Shown here in pieces: positions 27,738 to 36,540 of a stretch of DNA of 64,000 nt. Position numbers and translations under genes: made by a program. The stretch covers positions 1 through 64,000 of the forward strand of contig CAZJHO010000005.1 of NCBI GenBank assembly GCA_964546015.1, written 5' to 3'. Numbering within the stretch: the stretch's first letter is position 1; every line of letters starts with the position of its first letter. This stretch comes from JAFGVL01 sp964546015 (GTDB lineage Bacteria; Bacteroidota; Bacteroidia; Bacteroidales; Paludibacteraceae). The notes below the pieces were generated by a model that saw only the letters and a program-made list of their open reading frames with translations, was not told the origin of the DNA and ran no database searches.

Positions 27738-27965
27738 ATGGAAAAAATTCACAAAAAGTATAGCAACGGGGAAATTACTATTCATTGGTATCCCGATTTA
27801 TGTTGCCATTCAGGCATTTGTGTGTATGAGCTGCCCCAAGTATTTGATGTTACTAAACGCCCTTGGATAAATGTACATGCCGCCTCTACCAAAGAACTCA
27901 TCAAAACGGTAAACAATTGTCCTTCAGGAGCTCTTACTTTCACTTATGACAATGAAGAAAAATAG
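27738..27965 (+). CDS. Small (4Fe-4S)-type iron-sulfur protein, YjdI/Fer4_19 family
   Basis: The 75-residue protein matches the mono-cluster ferredoxin-like YjdI family (PF06902). The GEITIHWYPDLCCHSGICVYELPQ-type start is followed by PWINVHAAS, and the end has NNCPSGALTF. Cysteines at CCHSGIC and NNCPSG are the presumed cluster ligands. In other bacteria the family is found near CDGSH or N-acetyltransferase proteins. Here it is the first gene of an operon leading into envelope-glycan genes, 39 bp before a DUF4254 gene. The role is unknown. Confidence 0.85.
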   Translation: MEKIHKKYSNGEITIHWYPDLCCHSGICVYELPQVFDVTKRPWINVHAASTKELIKTVNNCPSGALTFTYDNEEK

Positions 27966-28004
27966 CTCATCAATCACTAATAATTAATTGTTCTTGTTAA
28001 AAAG

Positions 28005-28610
28005 ATGTCTTTTACTACCAATGCAAATTTAATTTTTGATCGTTGCATCATCGATTATCATCACACAAATGATGTAGATGCCGAAATGAAAAATCCGTAT
28101 GAAGCTTCGTCTATTGAAGGTATCCTATACGCAAAAAACTGGATTGACACCGTACAATGGCATTTGGAAGATATTATCCGCGACCCGAATATAAATCCTG
28201 TTGATGCACTCGCCATCAAACGCCGCATCGACAAATCGAATCAAGACCGTACAGATTTGGTCGAAGTAATCGACAGCTATTTTTTTCATCAATACAAATC
28301 AATTACGGCAAAGCCAGATGCGGCAATTAATACCGAAAGTCCGGCGTGGGCAATAGACCGTTTGTCTATCCTTGCATTAAAAATTTACCATATGCGTGCA
28401 GAAGCAGAGCGTACTGATGCCTCGGCTGAACATATTGCGCAATGCCAACAAAAGCTCAATGTTCTGTTAGAACAACGAATTGACCTCTCATCTGCCATTG
28501 ACCAACTACTTACCGACATCGAAGCCGGACGAAAATATATGAAAGTGTACAAACAAATGAAAATGTACAACGACCCAAGTTTGAATCCGATTTTATACGG
28601 GAAAAAATAA
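28005..28610 (+). CDS. DUF4254 domain-containing protein
   Basis: The 201-residue soluble protein is mostly helical. It opens with NANLIFDRCIIDYHHTND and contains NPYEASSIEGILYAKNWIDTVQWHLEDIIRDPNI, characteristic of DUF4254. Other conserved parts are ALAIKRRIDKSNQDRTDLVE and DRLSILALKIYHMRAEAER, and the C-terminus is MYNDPSLNPILYGKK. The biochemical function is not known. In Bacteroidota it is regularly next to a GT9 heptosyltransferase-like gene, as here with an 18-bp gap, which suggests a role in lipopolysaccharide core assembly. Confidence 0.88.
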   Translation: MSFTTNANLIFDRCIIDYHHTNDVDAEMKNPYEASSIEGILYAKNWIDTVQWHLEDIIRDPNINPVDALAIKRRIDKSNQDRTDLVEVIDSYFFHQYKSITAKPDAAINTESPAWAIDRLSILALKIYHMRAEAERTDASAEHIAQCQQKLNVLLEQRIDLSSAIDQLLTDIEAGRKYMKVYKQMKMYNDPSLNPILYGKK

Positions 28611-28628
28611 AATTTACAATACCCAAAC

Positions 28629-29654
28629 ATGAAAAAAGTTTTAGTGGTTCGTCTTTCTGCCATGGGCGATGTAGCCATGACTATTCCGACATTAGACAGT
28701 CTGGCTCGGAAAGAAGATGTGGAGCTATATATGCTCACACCTAAAGCTTTCTCCCCCATGTTTGCTACTATACCAAACTTAAAGGTTATTCCATTTGACA
28801 AAGCAAAAAACGGCAGTTTCATCGGGATAATTCATCTTTTTTGCGAATTAAAGAAATATCATTTCAATGCTGTTGCCGATTTACATGATGTACTCCGAAC
28901 ACAATTGCTCCGTTTGCTTTTTTCTTTTTCGGGAATAAAAACAAAAAAAATAGACAAAGGTCGAAACGAAAAACGCGCACTTGTCAAATACGGCAAAGAT
29001 AAATCGGCTCAATTAAAAACTAGTTTTGAGCGTTACCGCGAAGTATTTTTAAAACTTGGATTTCAATTCGATATTGCTTTTGATTCCATTTATGAAAATA
29101 AACCGGAATTGCCCGAAATCTTTGGAATCAAAAAAGGGAAATGGGTCGGAATTGCTCCTTTTGCCAAACATCAAGGAAAAATTTATCCTCCCGAAAAAAC
29201 GGAAAAAATAATAGAAACAATTGATAAAAAGGAGGATATTTCTATTTTTCTATTTGGGGGAAAAGAAGAAAAAAAAAATATGCAAGCGTGGGCAAATAAA
29301 TATTCTTCCGTACGCCTAATCCCCGAAAGTGCTCGATTGTCGGAAGAACTTGCTCTGATGTCGCACCTTGATATAATGCTTTCGATGGATTCTGCAAATA
29401 TGCATTTAGCATCTTTAGTCGGCACTCCGGTTATTTCGGTTTGGGGAGCCACACATCGTTTTGCCGGATTTTTAGGATGGAATCAAGAGACTAGAAATAT
29501 CGTTGAAATCGATGATTTAACATGCCGTCCGTGTTCTATTTTTGGAAACAAGCCTTGCCATAGACCCCAAAAAGACTATGCTTGTATGAATTGGATTGAT
29601 ATGGAAAGAATCGTTGAAAAGATAAATTACTTTATTTCTCAAACAAATGGCTAA
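28629..29654 (+). CDS. Glycosyltransferase family 9 (heptosyltransferase-like)
   Basis: The 341-residue GT-B enzyme of the GT9 family starts KKVLVVRLSAMGDVAMTIPTLDSL, the typical heptosyltransferase N-terminus. NAVADLHDVLRTQLL follows. The C-terminal donor-binding half has VGIAPFAKHQGKIYPPE, LFGGKEE, LSMDSANMHLASLVGTPVISVWGATH and a Cys-containing terminus (CRPCSIFGNKPC). It probably adds a heptose or related sugar to the lipopolysaccharide core at the cytoplasmic face. The acceptor is unknown. Its last 8 bases overlap the next gene. Confidence 0.92.
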   Translation: MKKVLVVRLSAMGDVAMTIPTLDSLARKEDVELYMLTPKAFSPMFATIPNLKVIPFDKAKNGSFIGIIHLFCELKKYHFNAVADLHDVLRTQLLRLLFSFSGIKTKKIDKGRNEKRALVKYGKDKSAQLKTSFERYREVFLKLGFQFDIAFDSIYENKPELPEIFGIKKGKWVGIAPFAKHQGKIYPPEKTEKIIETIDKKEDISIFLFGGKEEKKNMQAWANKYSSVRLIPESARLSEELALMSHLDIMLSMDSANMHLASLVGTPVISVWGATHRFAGFLGWNQETRNIVEIDDLTCRPCSIFGNKPCHRPQKDYACMNWIDMERIVEKINYFISQTNG

Positions 29655-30279
29655 AAATCATTTTTATGTAGTTTGGAAAGGTCGGGAAACCGGAATCTTT
29701 GCTTCGTGGAGCGATTGTAAAAAACAAATCGACGGATTTGAAGAAGCTCAATATAAAGGCTTTGCTACCGAAACAGAAGCGCGAGCTGCATTAAGGCAAT
29801 CGTATTGGGAGGTAATAAGGAATGTGGAAAAGCCGAAAAAAATTTCGTGGGAAAATGCCGAATTGACCGAAAAACCCGATGTACAATCCATTTCTGTCGA
29901 TGCTGCTTGCAGCGGAAATCCGGGGAAAATGGAATATCGAGGAGTAGAAACAGCTACTGGTCGAGAACTTTTTCACCAAGGACCATTCGAAAACGGCACA
30001 AATAATATCGGCGAATTTTTAGCCTTAGTACATGGTTTGGCGATGCTTAAACAGCATAATTCCGACTTACCCATTTATTCGGATAGCGCGACAGCTATTG
30101 TCTGGGTACAAGCAAAAAAATGTAAAACAAAACTTATTAAGACCTCTAAAAATGAAATATTATTCGACTTAATTGCTCGTGCAGAAAAGTGGTTAACGGA
30201 AAATATATATACTAATAAAATATTGAAATGGAAAACCGAAATGTGGGGAGAAATTCCTGCCGATTTCGGACGAAAATAA
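29647..30279 (+). CDS. rnhA: Ribonuclease HI with N-terminal viroplasmin domain
   Basis: The 210-residue protein begins with a caulimovirus viroplasmin-like RNA/DNA-hybrid-binding domain (KNHFYVVWKGRETGIFASWSDCKKQI, YKGFATETEARAALRQ). An RNase H domain follows, with catalytic acidic residues in SVDAACSGNPG, GTNNIGEFLALVHGL and PIYSDSATAIVWV. This architecture is common in Bacteroidota RNase HI. It removes RNA from RNA-DNA hybrids. It is embedded in a glycosyltransferase operon, overlapping the GT9 gene by 8 bp and 9 bp before GT2, with no obvious functional tie. Confidence 0.93.
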   Translation: MAKNHFYVVWKGRETGIFASWSDCKKQIDGFEEAQYKGFATETEARAALRQSYWEVIRNVEKPKKISWENAELTEKPDVQSISVDAACSGNPGKMEYRGVETATGRELFHQGPFENGTNNIGEFLALVHGLAMLKQHNSDLPIYSDSATAIVWVQAKKCKTKLIKTSKNEILFDLIARAEKWLTENIYTNKILKWKTEMWGEIPADFGRK

Positions 30280-30288
30280 AATTGTTTT

Positions 30289-31110
30289 ATGAAAAAAAAC
30301 TTCACTTTAGGAGTAATAATTTCTACCTACAATAATCCTGCATGGCTGGAAAAAACACTGTGGGGATACTTGAACCAAACCACTCCGGCAGATGAAATCA
30401 TTATTGCCGATGATGGTTCGCGCGATAATACACGCCTATTGATCGAGAGTTTTAAAGGGAAATTGCCAATTAAACATATTTGGCATGAAGATAACGGATT
30501 TCAAAAATCACAAATATTAAATAAAGCTATTGTAGCCTCAACAGCCGATTACCTTTTGTTTACCGACCAAGATTGTATTCCTCGCGAAAATTTTCTGGAA
30601 ACGCATATTCGTTTTGCCGAAAAAGGTCGTTTTCTTTCCGGTGGATATTTTCGCCTTTCGATGGAGGTAAGTAAACAAATTACACAAGATGATGTTCTTT
30701 CGGGTAAAATTTTTGATGTGAAATGGCTTAAAGCGCAAGGTATGCCTCGCTCTATCAAAAACTTGAAACTGACTCGTAGTAAATGTATTGCCTCATTAAT
30801 GAATTGCATTACTCCGGCTAAATCGACTTGGAACGGGTGTAACTCATCAGGTTGGCGCGAAGATATTTTGCGAGCAAACGGTTTCAACGAAGAAATGCAG
30901 TATGGCGGACAAGACCGCGAATTCGGCGTGCGAATGATAAACATGGGTATCAAACCAAAAATGATTCGTTATTCGGCTGCGCTTATTCACCTTGACCATA
31001 AACGCCCATATAAAACAAAAGAATCATGGAATAAAAATGCAGCTATCCGCAAAAACTCCCGCAAAAATAAGATTACAGCTACTCCATTTGGAATAACAAA
31101 AATGCAATGA
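30289..31110 (+). CDS. Glycosyltransferase family 2
   Basis: The 273-residue GT-A enzyme has the family 2 start GVIISTYNNPAWLEKTLWGYLNQT, then DEIIIADDGSRDNT, and the DXD-like LLFTDQDCIPREN. The C-terminal part, CNSSGWREDILRANGFNEEMQYGGQDREFGVRM, is the Glyco_transf_7C-type module with the EED-like acidic site. It likely acts in lipopolysaccharide core or glycan synthesis. It overlaps the following gene by 4 bp (ATGA). Confidence 0.92.
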   Translation: MKKNFTLGVIISTYNNPAWLEKTLWGYLNQTTPADEIIIADDGSRDNTRLLIESFKGKLPIKHIWHEDNGFQKSQILNKAIVASTADYLLFTDQDCIPRENFLETHIRFAEKGRFLSGGYFRLSMEVSKQITQDDVLSGKIFDVKWLKAQGMPRSIKNLKLTRSKCIASLMNCITPAKSTWNGCNSSGWREDILRANGFNEEMQYGGQDREFGVRMINMGIKPKMIRYSAALIHLDHKRPYKTKESWNKNAAIRKNSRKNKITATPFGITKMQ

Positions 31111-32150
31111 ATAAAAAAAAAGTAGCATTAATAGAATTTTATACATGGCATAGTGAGTGCTTGTATTCACAGCTTTTGTTTTTAAATAAAAGCGGATATT
31201 CTACCACTTTGATCTGCGACATACGGCAAAAAACACAAGTAGAAATACATAAATTGCTTATAAATGAGATTATATATTACGATTTCAAGAAATTTATTTC
31301 TCTTATTAAATTATATTTTTTAATACAAAAGAGAAAAATACATTGTATTATTTTCAATACTGCACAAGGTAGTATTATTTGGAAATTCCTACTCTTTCCC
31401 TTCAGTAATAAAACAAAATTTTTAGGCATACTACACAATCTAAAAAAACTTCACAATAGCTTTGGACAAAAGATTGTGAGTAGAAAAGTGAAACATTATT
31501 ATCTACTTGCTTCGTATCTGACCAAGTATTTCCCTTTGGAAAAAGGATTGCAATGTCAAGCCTTTTCATCGGCATTTATGCCGGAATTTACACCACAATC
31601 TTTGCCCGAAAAATACAATGACATTTGGATCTGCATACCCGGCAGTATTGAATACTATCGTCGTGATTATGTTTTCTTGATTAATGTGGTACAACAAAAA
31701 GAGTTTCCTCAGCATATCAAATTTATTTTACTTGGAAATGCCCAAAAAGGCGATGGTCGTTTTTTCATTCAAAAAATAATCGAAATGAATTTACAAAAAC
31801 ACTTTATCTGGTTCAATTCCTTTATTTCCAATGAGTTGTTTCAATCTTATTTAATGGCAAGTGATTTTTTGCTTCCACTCATCCACTCTTTCGACAGAAC
31901 ATCTCAAGATTATATTAAAAATAAAGTATCGGGCACTTTTATCTTATCCGAAGCATACGGCAAAACGATGTTGTGCGATATACTTTTCAAGGAAGAGGAA
32001 GGTTTTGTTTATCCCTCACTTTTCTATTCGGATATAACCGATTTTATTCTTTTGATTTCCTATAAATTACAATCCGTAGCTTCAAAAAAAACTGACTTTG
32101 AAGAGAATAGAAAAAAATATATAGATTTTTTAGAAAAATGTATCGAATAA
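31107..32150 (+). CDS. Putative glycosyltransferase, GT-B-like
   Basis: A 347-residue protein with no firm family match by eye. The N-terminal half looks like the acceptor domain of a GT-B enzyme (ALIEFYTWHSECLYSQLLFLNKSGYS). The C-terminal half resembles a nucleotide-sugar domain: WICIPGSIEYYRRDY, HIKFILLGNAQKGDG, HFIWFNSFISNELFQSYLMASDFLLPLI, GTFILSEAYGKT. It lacks a signal peptide. It sits between GT2 (ATGA overlap) and GT10 (13-bp overlap), so glycan synthesis is the likely role. Codon use is notably AT-rich. Confidence 0.7.
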   Translation: MNKKKVALIEFYTWHSECLYSQLLFLNKSGYSTTLICDIRQKTQVEIHKLLINEIIYYDFKKFISLIKLYFLIQKRKIHCIIFNTAQGSIIWKFLLFPFSNKTKFLGILHNLKKLHNSFGQKIVSRKVKHYYLLASYLTKYFPLEKGLQCQAFSSAFMPEFTPQSLPEKYNDIWICIPGSIEYYRRDYVFLINVVQQKEFPQHIKFILLGNAQKGDGRFFIQKIIEMNLQKHFIWFNSFISNELFQSYLMASDFLLPLIHSFDRTSQDYIKNKVSGTFILSEAYGKTMLCDILFKEEEGFVYPSLFYSDITDFILLISYKLQSVASKKTDFEENRKKYIDFLEKCIE

Positions 32151-33181
32151 AAATATCCGCAGGCGACAAAGAAACAGCACAAGGCATGTTGCGTCAGAAT
32201 CCGCATGGGAAGAATATTTCTGCTTGTGGGAAATATGAATTTATCATTAGCGAAGATATTGAAGAAGCCGATTTTTGGATGGTCCGCAATAAATATATCA
32301 AACAGCCCGAAACTTGCATTGTTGCTCCTGAAAATACTGTTTTGTTAGTTTCCGAACCGGAATCGGTAGTTTATTTCCCTCAGAAATATACAAACCAATT
32401 CGGGATGCTTTGTACCTGTCAAGAGCATGCAAAACATAAAAATATACTGTACACTCCGGCTATTTTACCTTGGTTTGTAGGAGTGGGAAAAAAGAATGGG
32501 AAAATACACTACTCGCTTAGCTACGATCAGCTCAAGAATTGTCCTGCTCCCCAAAAAACAAAATTAATTTCGGTTATTACCAGCAATAAAGCTTTTACGA
32601 AAGGACATCAAGATAGGATCGCTTTTGTAGAAAAACTTAAAGCTTATTATGGAGACAAGCTTGATGTGTTTGGTAGCGGATTTAACAATTTCGATGATAA
32701 ATGGGATGTATTAGCTCCCTATAAATATCATATTGCTATCGAAAATTCATCCTCAAAATATTATTGGACAGAAAAAATTTCGGATTGTTACCTTGCTGGG
32801 TCTTTTCCGATTTATTACGGTTGTACCAACATAAAGGATTATTTCCCAAAAGAAGGTTTTGTTCAGGTTGACATTCACAATTTTGATGAAACAGTAAAAA
32901 CAATTGATCGTATTATTGCCAACAATGAATTTGAAAAGCAGCACGAAACATTAAAATACTGTAAAAACCTTGTGCTGGATGATTACAATATGTTCAATCT
33001 TATCGCTTCGTATTGCGATAGTCTCGATCCAAACCTTCCTAAACAAAAAGTTACTTTACAACCTGCTACTTCAGCTTTCGACTGGAGAAATATCTACCGG
33101 CAAATTATCGAGAGAAATGTCTTAACAATTAGAAAAATGGTTAAATTTATTTTTAGAGGAAAATCTATTTTGAAACAGTAG
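32138..33181 (+). CDS. Glycosyltransferase family 10 (alpha-1,3/4-fucosyltransferase-like)
   Basis: The 347-residue protein carries the GT10 core in its C-terminal half: PYKYHIAIENSSSKYYWTEKISDCYLAGSFPIYYG and CTNIKDYFPKEGFVQVD. The ENS..-..YvTEKi..a...G.vPvyyG pattern is the fucosyltransferase signature. It may decorate the lipopolysaccharide with fucose or another deoxy sugar. Donor and acceptor are not shown by sequence. It overlaps the preceding gene by 13 bp, and its last 17 bp overlap the 3' end of the convergent O-antigen ligase gene. Confidence 0.9.
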   Translation: MYRIKISAGDKETAQGMLRQNPHGKNISACGKYEFIISEDIEEADFWMVRNKYIKQPETCIVAPENTVLLVSEPESVVYFPQKYTNQFGMLCTCQEHAKHKNILYTPAILPWFVGVGKKNGKIHYSLSYDQLKNCPAPQKTKLISVITSNKAFTKGHQDRIAFVEKLKAYYGDKLDVFGSGFNNFDDKWDVLAPYKYHIAIENSSSKYYWTEKISDCYLAGSFPIYYGCTNIKDYFPKEGFVQVDIHNFDETVKTIDRIIANNEFEKQHETLKYCKNLVLDDYNMFNLIASYCDSLDPNLPKQKVTLQPATSAFDWRNIYRQIIERNVLTIRKMVKFIFRGKSILKQ

Positions 33182-34397
33182 TTTTCTTTACCCAGTAAGC
33201 AAGCACAAGACTAAAGGAAAACATATAAACGGTTACGCTTTTGTATGCCACATGCTCGATAAGCATAAATAGTACCCATGCCAATACAAGTCCTGATAAC
33301 AACATCTTTGTACGGGCATCTCTTATTCCTATCAAGACACTTACAACTATAGCCAAGAAAATAACACCGCCAACAATTCCTAATTCCAACTGAGTATCTA
33401 AATATTGATTGTGAAAACTATTGATAGCCTTTACTTCTTCTCCGAAATATTCCTGAAAATCAGGTTTTTTGTTGGCATTGAAAACATTGTCATGATCGCC
33501 CACTCCCACTCCAATTACCAAATTACTCTTTTTAATACATTGAAATCCATTTTCCCACAAATCGTAACGAGGATCAAAAGTTTTTAATTGCTCATGGCTG
33601 AATTTGAAATTTTTCATGCGAGGATGATTCATAATACCGATTCCTCCAAGCATAAGGACTAATAGAAAACCGATAATCATCGTTTTTCGCCATCCTTTTC
33701 TCCACAAGCTATGTCCTAAAGCAACTAAAGTTACTAAGAAAAGGATGATAAAAGACATGCGTCCTCCTGCCATATATATCATCATCGAAAAAACAATATA
33801 CAGAAACGACAAGCCAATATAATACAGGCTTTTGTGGGGAAGTCTGGCAATTATATCCGGTTTCAAATAAACTAAAAAAATCAAACAGAAAATTTGGGCT
33901 AAACTAAAATAGGTACGATGGTTATAATCATTATAATAATTGAAAAAAGAACTTGGAAAAATAGCATTCGTATCATTTGAGAATTTTATATAACCATAAA
34001 TTGTCGCAACAATAACCGAAACCATTGTACCACAGACAAAAGCAAATAATATTTTTTTATATTGACCGCTTTTTGCCATGCCAAACAATGCCAAAAAAGG
34101 AAATATGACAAACGAAATTCTTTTTTCCAATACTAAAACTGCATCGTAGTAATTATCTGTCCAGAGTAACGAAACCATTGTCCAAACAAAATATACCATC
34201 AAAAGATACAGGTGCAAATTGTTTTTATTTGGTTTTTCAATTGAATATCTTCCACAAAGAAGAAATTCAAGTCCCCACGAAATTATCCAAATTATCAAAG
34301 CCACATTGATAAACCCGCGAGGGAAAGACAGTGAAAACGCCGCCAAACAAGCTGCTATCAACGATAAATATTGCGTAATTAAACGGACTTGTTGCAT
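33165..34397 (-). CDS. O-antigen ligase family protein (WaaL/Wzy_C)
   Basis: The 410-residue polytopic membrane protein has about eleven hydrophobic segments. A large periplasmic loop in the C-terminal half holds the Wzy_C/O-antigen ligase pattern: DPRYDLWENGFQCIKKSNLVIGVGVGDHDNVF, SFHNQYLDTQLELGIVGG, with the conserved loop His. It may join O-antigen to lipid A-core (WaaL) or polymerise it (Wzy); these cannot be told apart by eye. It is the last gene of a minus-strand operon and lies 9 bp after the sulfatase gene. The 3' end overlaps the GT10 gene by 17 bp. Confidence 0.88.
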   Translation of the reverse strand: MQQVRLITQYLSLIAACLAAFSLSFPRGFINVALIIWIISWGLEFLLCGRYSIEKPNKNNLHLYLLMVYFVWTMVSLLWTDNYYDAVLVLEKRISFVIFPFLALFGMAKSGQYKKILFAFVCGTMVSVIVATIYGYIKFSNDTNAIFPSSFFNYYNDYNHRTYFSLAQIFCLIFLVYLKPDIIARLPHKSLYYIGLSFLYIVFSMMIYMAGGRMSFIILFLVTLVALGHSLWRKGWRKTMIIGFLLVLMLGGIGIMNHPRMKNFKFSHEQLKTFDPRYDLWENGFQCIKKSNLVIGVGVGDHDNVFNANKKPDFQEYFGEEVKAINSFHNQYLDTQLELGIVGGVIFLAIVVSVLIGIRDARTKMLLSGLVLAWVLFMLIEHVAYKSVTVYMFSFSLVLAYWVKKTTVSK

Positions 34398-34406
34398 ATA
34401 ATATTT

Positions 34407-36353
34407 TTATTTATAGTATAAATTATTATTCATCATACGCTCTACATATTGTTGTATGATAGCTTTAATTTGTCTTTCAGCATCAAGCTGTTGAGGTAAT
34501 TTTCCTTTTAAATTATTTTTCAAGAAAACATCATTTACAAAGTCGTATGCTGCAATGATTTTATTCCCATCAAACTGAAACATATAATCTCCTTTAAAAT
34601 ATTGGAAAATCTGATTATTAAAATTAATTGCATAATGCTCTTTGTAGTTCGGGTCAAGTAAATCGTGTCCGAAGGCAATGAAAGGCTTATCATAATTCAA
34701 ATAGCCCAAAATAGTAGGCATAATATCCGTTTGTTGTGCAATATCTTTAATGCGTCCTTTCAGATTTCCTTTGGGGTGATAAAAAACAATCGGTACTTTG
34801 TAAGTTCCTGCATCATTTAGATATTCAGCATGCTGCAAGGCGTTTGTGTGGTCAGCGGTAATTACAAAAAGTGTATTGTCGAACCAAGGTTGTTTAGAAG
34901 CCGTCTCAAAAAAGCGTCTGAGAGAATAATCAGTATAACGAATACATTTATGTATCTTATGTCCGCCTTCTTCCGGAAAACGATCCTTATATCGTTCAGG
35001 GACTACAAAAGGCGAATGTGAACTCGCCGAAAAGAGCGTCGTCATAAAAGGCTGTTTGAAAGTACTCATTTTATTGGCATAGAACTGGAAAAACTCTTCG
35101 TCCCAAATAGCCCAAGTGCCATCATAATCTTTGTCGTTGCCATACTCAGCCATGCCATAGTAATCTTTGAAGCCGGTGACTTTGGCAAACGCCTGAAAGC
35201 CCATCGAACCATTCGGTGCCCCATGGAAAAACGCAGTATAATACCCTTTCTTATTCAACTCGCCGGCAATGCCGGATACTTTATTATTAGAATATACAGT
35301 TAGAAAATATGGCTCGAAAAATGCCGGTATGCTCGATAACACCGAAGGCATGGCATCAATTGATTTTCGTCCGGTAGAAAAAGTATATTCAAAAGTCAAC
35401 CCTTCACGAATAAGGGAATCGAGAAATGGAGTATAGCCTTTATATTTACCTCCGTCCAAATCCTTATTTAGTTCGCCAACATATTCTTTACTAAAACTTT
35501 CGAGAATAAAAACCACTACATTCAGATTTTTAAATTCGCCGTTAGGACGAGGATAAATAATCGGGTTATACACAGCTTTCAGGTCTTTTTCTGTTTTGAA
35601 ATATCCCGGATTTTTATATGGTTTAGAGCCAATAGTCCGAAGCACACAAAAAGGAGTATTAAGCACGATAGAAGCTTCGAGAGGTTTTTCGACATATTTA
35701 TTGGCATTGCTCAGCGTAATTGGTCTAACAAACGAATCCCACAACCATCCTCCACGAATTCCCGAAACTGATAGAAATATGATAAGGAACAATGCTGCCG
35801 TATTTTGTAAGTAATATCGCCAGGATTTTGTCGAAACATTATGCCCTAGGGGCTTATGATATAATTTATACAAAAGGAACAGAATCGCGATTCCAAAGAA
35901 AACTACATACCAATACTCTACAGCATTTTGCAAGAAAATTTTGCTCATATTATTTTCATGCTCAAATTCAGAAAAGACAGAAAGCGTAGAACGACGATTT
36001 GTAAATTTAAAATAAATCATGTCAATAGAATTGATAACCAACATGATACTATTTGAAAGAATAAAAAGCCATTTCACTCCCGTTTGATATTTATTGTTAT
36101 AGCGGAATTTGAACGGGATAGCCATCATCAACACATACAAAAGATTAGTATAAACTACAGCCGTAAGGTCAAATTTTAGTCCGCCTTCGCAAATCATGAG
36201 GAAACGCCCTAAAGTCATATCTTCGAAATAAGACTGATTGACGCAAAAGAAAACGATACGCGAAACCATAAAAAGCAACATTACAATAAACAGATTGTAA
36301 ATCAATGCTGCATAAGGGTTATTCTTGATGTATTGCTGAAAAAAAGTTTTCAT
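34407..36353 (-). CDS. LTA synthase-like membrane sulfatase (phosphoglycerol/phosphoethanolamine transferase type)
   Basis: The start is set at the ATG at 36353 (MKTFFQQYIKNNPYAALIY), which leads directly into the first membrane helix, giving 648 residues. Five N-terminal helices are followed by a large periplasmic sulfatase domain (PF00884). Its sites are NVVVFILESFSKEYVG with the metal-binding Glu, FSTGRKSIDAMPSVLSS with the likely Thr/Ser nucleophile, and LFVITADHTNAL near the end. Such enzymes transfer phosphoglycerol or phosphoethanolamine groups to envelope glycans or lipids. It begins 4 bp after the tail of the YejM-like frame and ends 9 bp before the O-antigen ligase gene. Confidence 0.9.
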   Translation of the reverse strand: MKTFFQQYIKNNPYAALIYNLFIVMLLFMVSRIVFFCVNQSYFEDMTLGRFLMICEGGLKFDLTAVVYTNLLYVLMMAIPFKFRYNNKYQTGVKWLFILSNSIMLVINSIDMIYFKFTNRRSTLSVFSEFEHENNMSKIFLQNAVEYWYVVFFGIAILFLLYKLYHKPLGHNVSTKSWRYYLQNTAALFLIIFLSVSGIRGGWLWDSFVRPITLSNANKYVEKPLEASIVLNTPFCVLRTIGSKPYKNPGYFKTEKDLKAVYNPIIYPRPNGEFKNLNVVVFILESFSKEYVGELNKDLDGGKYKGYTPFLDSLIREGLTFEYTFSTGRKSIDAMPSVLSSIPAFFEPYFLTVYSNNKVSGIAGELNKKGYYTAFFHGAPNGSMGFQAFAKVTGFKDYYGMAEYGNDKDYDGTWAIWDEEFFQFYANKMSTFKQPFMTTLFSASSHSPFVVPERYKDRFPEEGGHKIHKCIRYTDYSLRRFFETASKQPWFDNTLFVITADHTNALQHAEYLNDAGTYKVPIVFYHPKGNLKGRIKDIAQQTDIMPTILGYLNYDKPFIAFGHDLLDPNYKEHYAINFNNQIFQYFKGDYMFQFDGNKIIAAYDFVNDVFLKNNLKGKLPQQLDAERQIKAIIQQYVERMMNNNLYYK

Positions 36354-36357
36354 AAAA

Positions 36358-36540
36358 TTATTGTTGATAAAATCTCTTGGCTTCAAACAATGCTTTGTTC
36401 ATAATATCAATGTTAAGCTTAGTATTAGAAATCGGGGTATAAGTATTATCATAAATATCATACGACCGATCGAAATTAATCGTAGTAATACGATTTTTTT
36501 CTACCACTCCAAATTTTTCCGGTGACCTACAAGTAACCAT
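36358..36540 (-). pseudogene. Detached C-terminal piece of the YejM-like protein
   Basis: This frame encodes SPEKFGVVEKNRITTINF, YDIYDNTYTPISN and NKALFEAKRFYQQ. That matches the expected C-terminus of the YejM/DUF3413 sulfatases, which end with a YD..G..I.D-like strand and a final KRF. It lies one base back (-1) from the frame of the 36501-38219 gene. The switch region is 36505-36525, including a run of five A on the minus strand (36514-36518). The ATG at 36540 lies inside the upstream gene, so an independent 60-residue protein is unlikely. The stop lies 4 bp before the next gene start, as expected for the original gene end. Confidence 0.75.
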
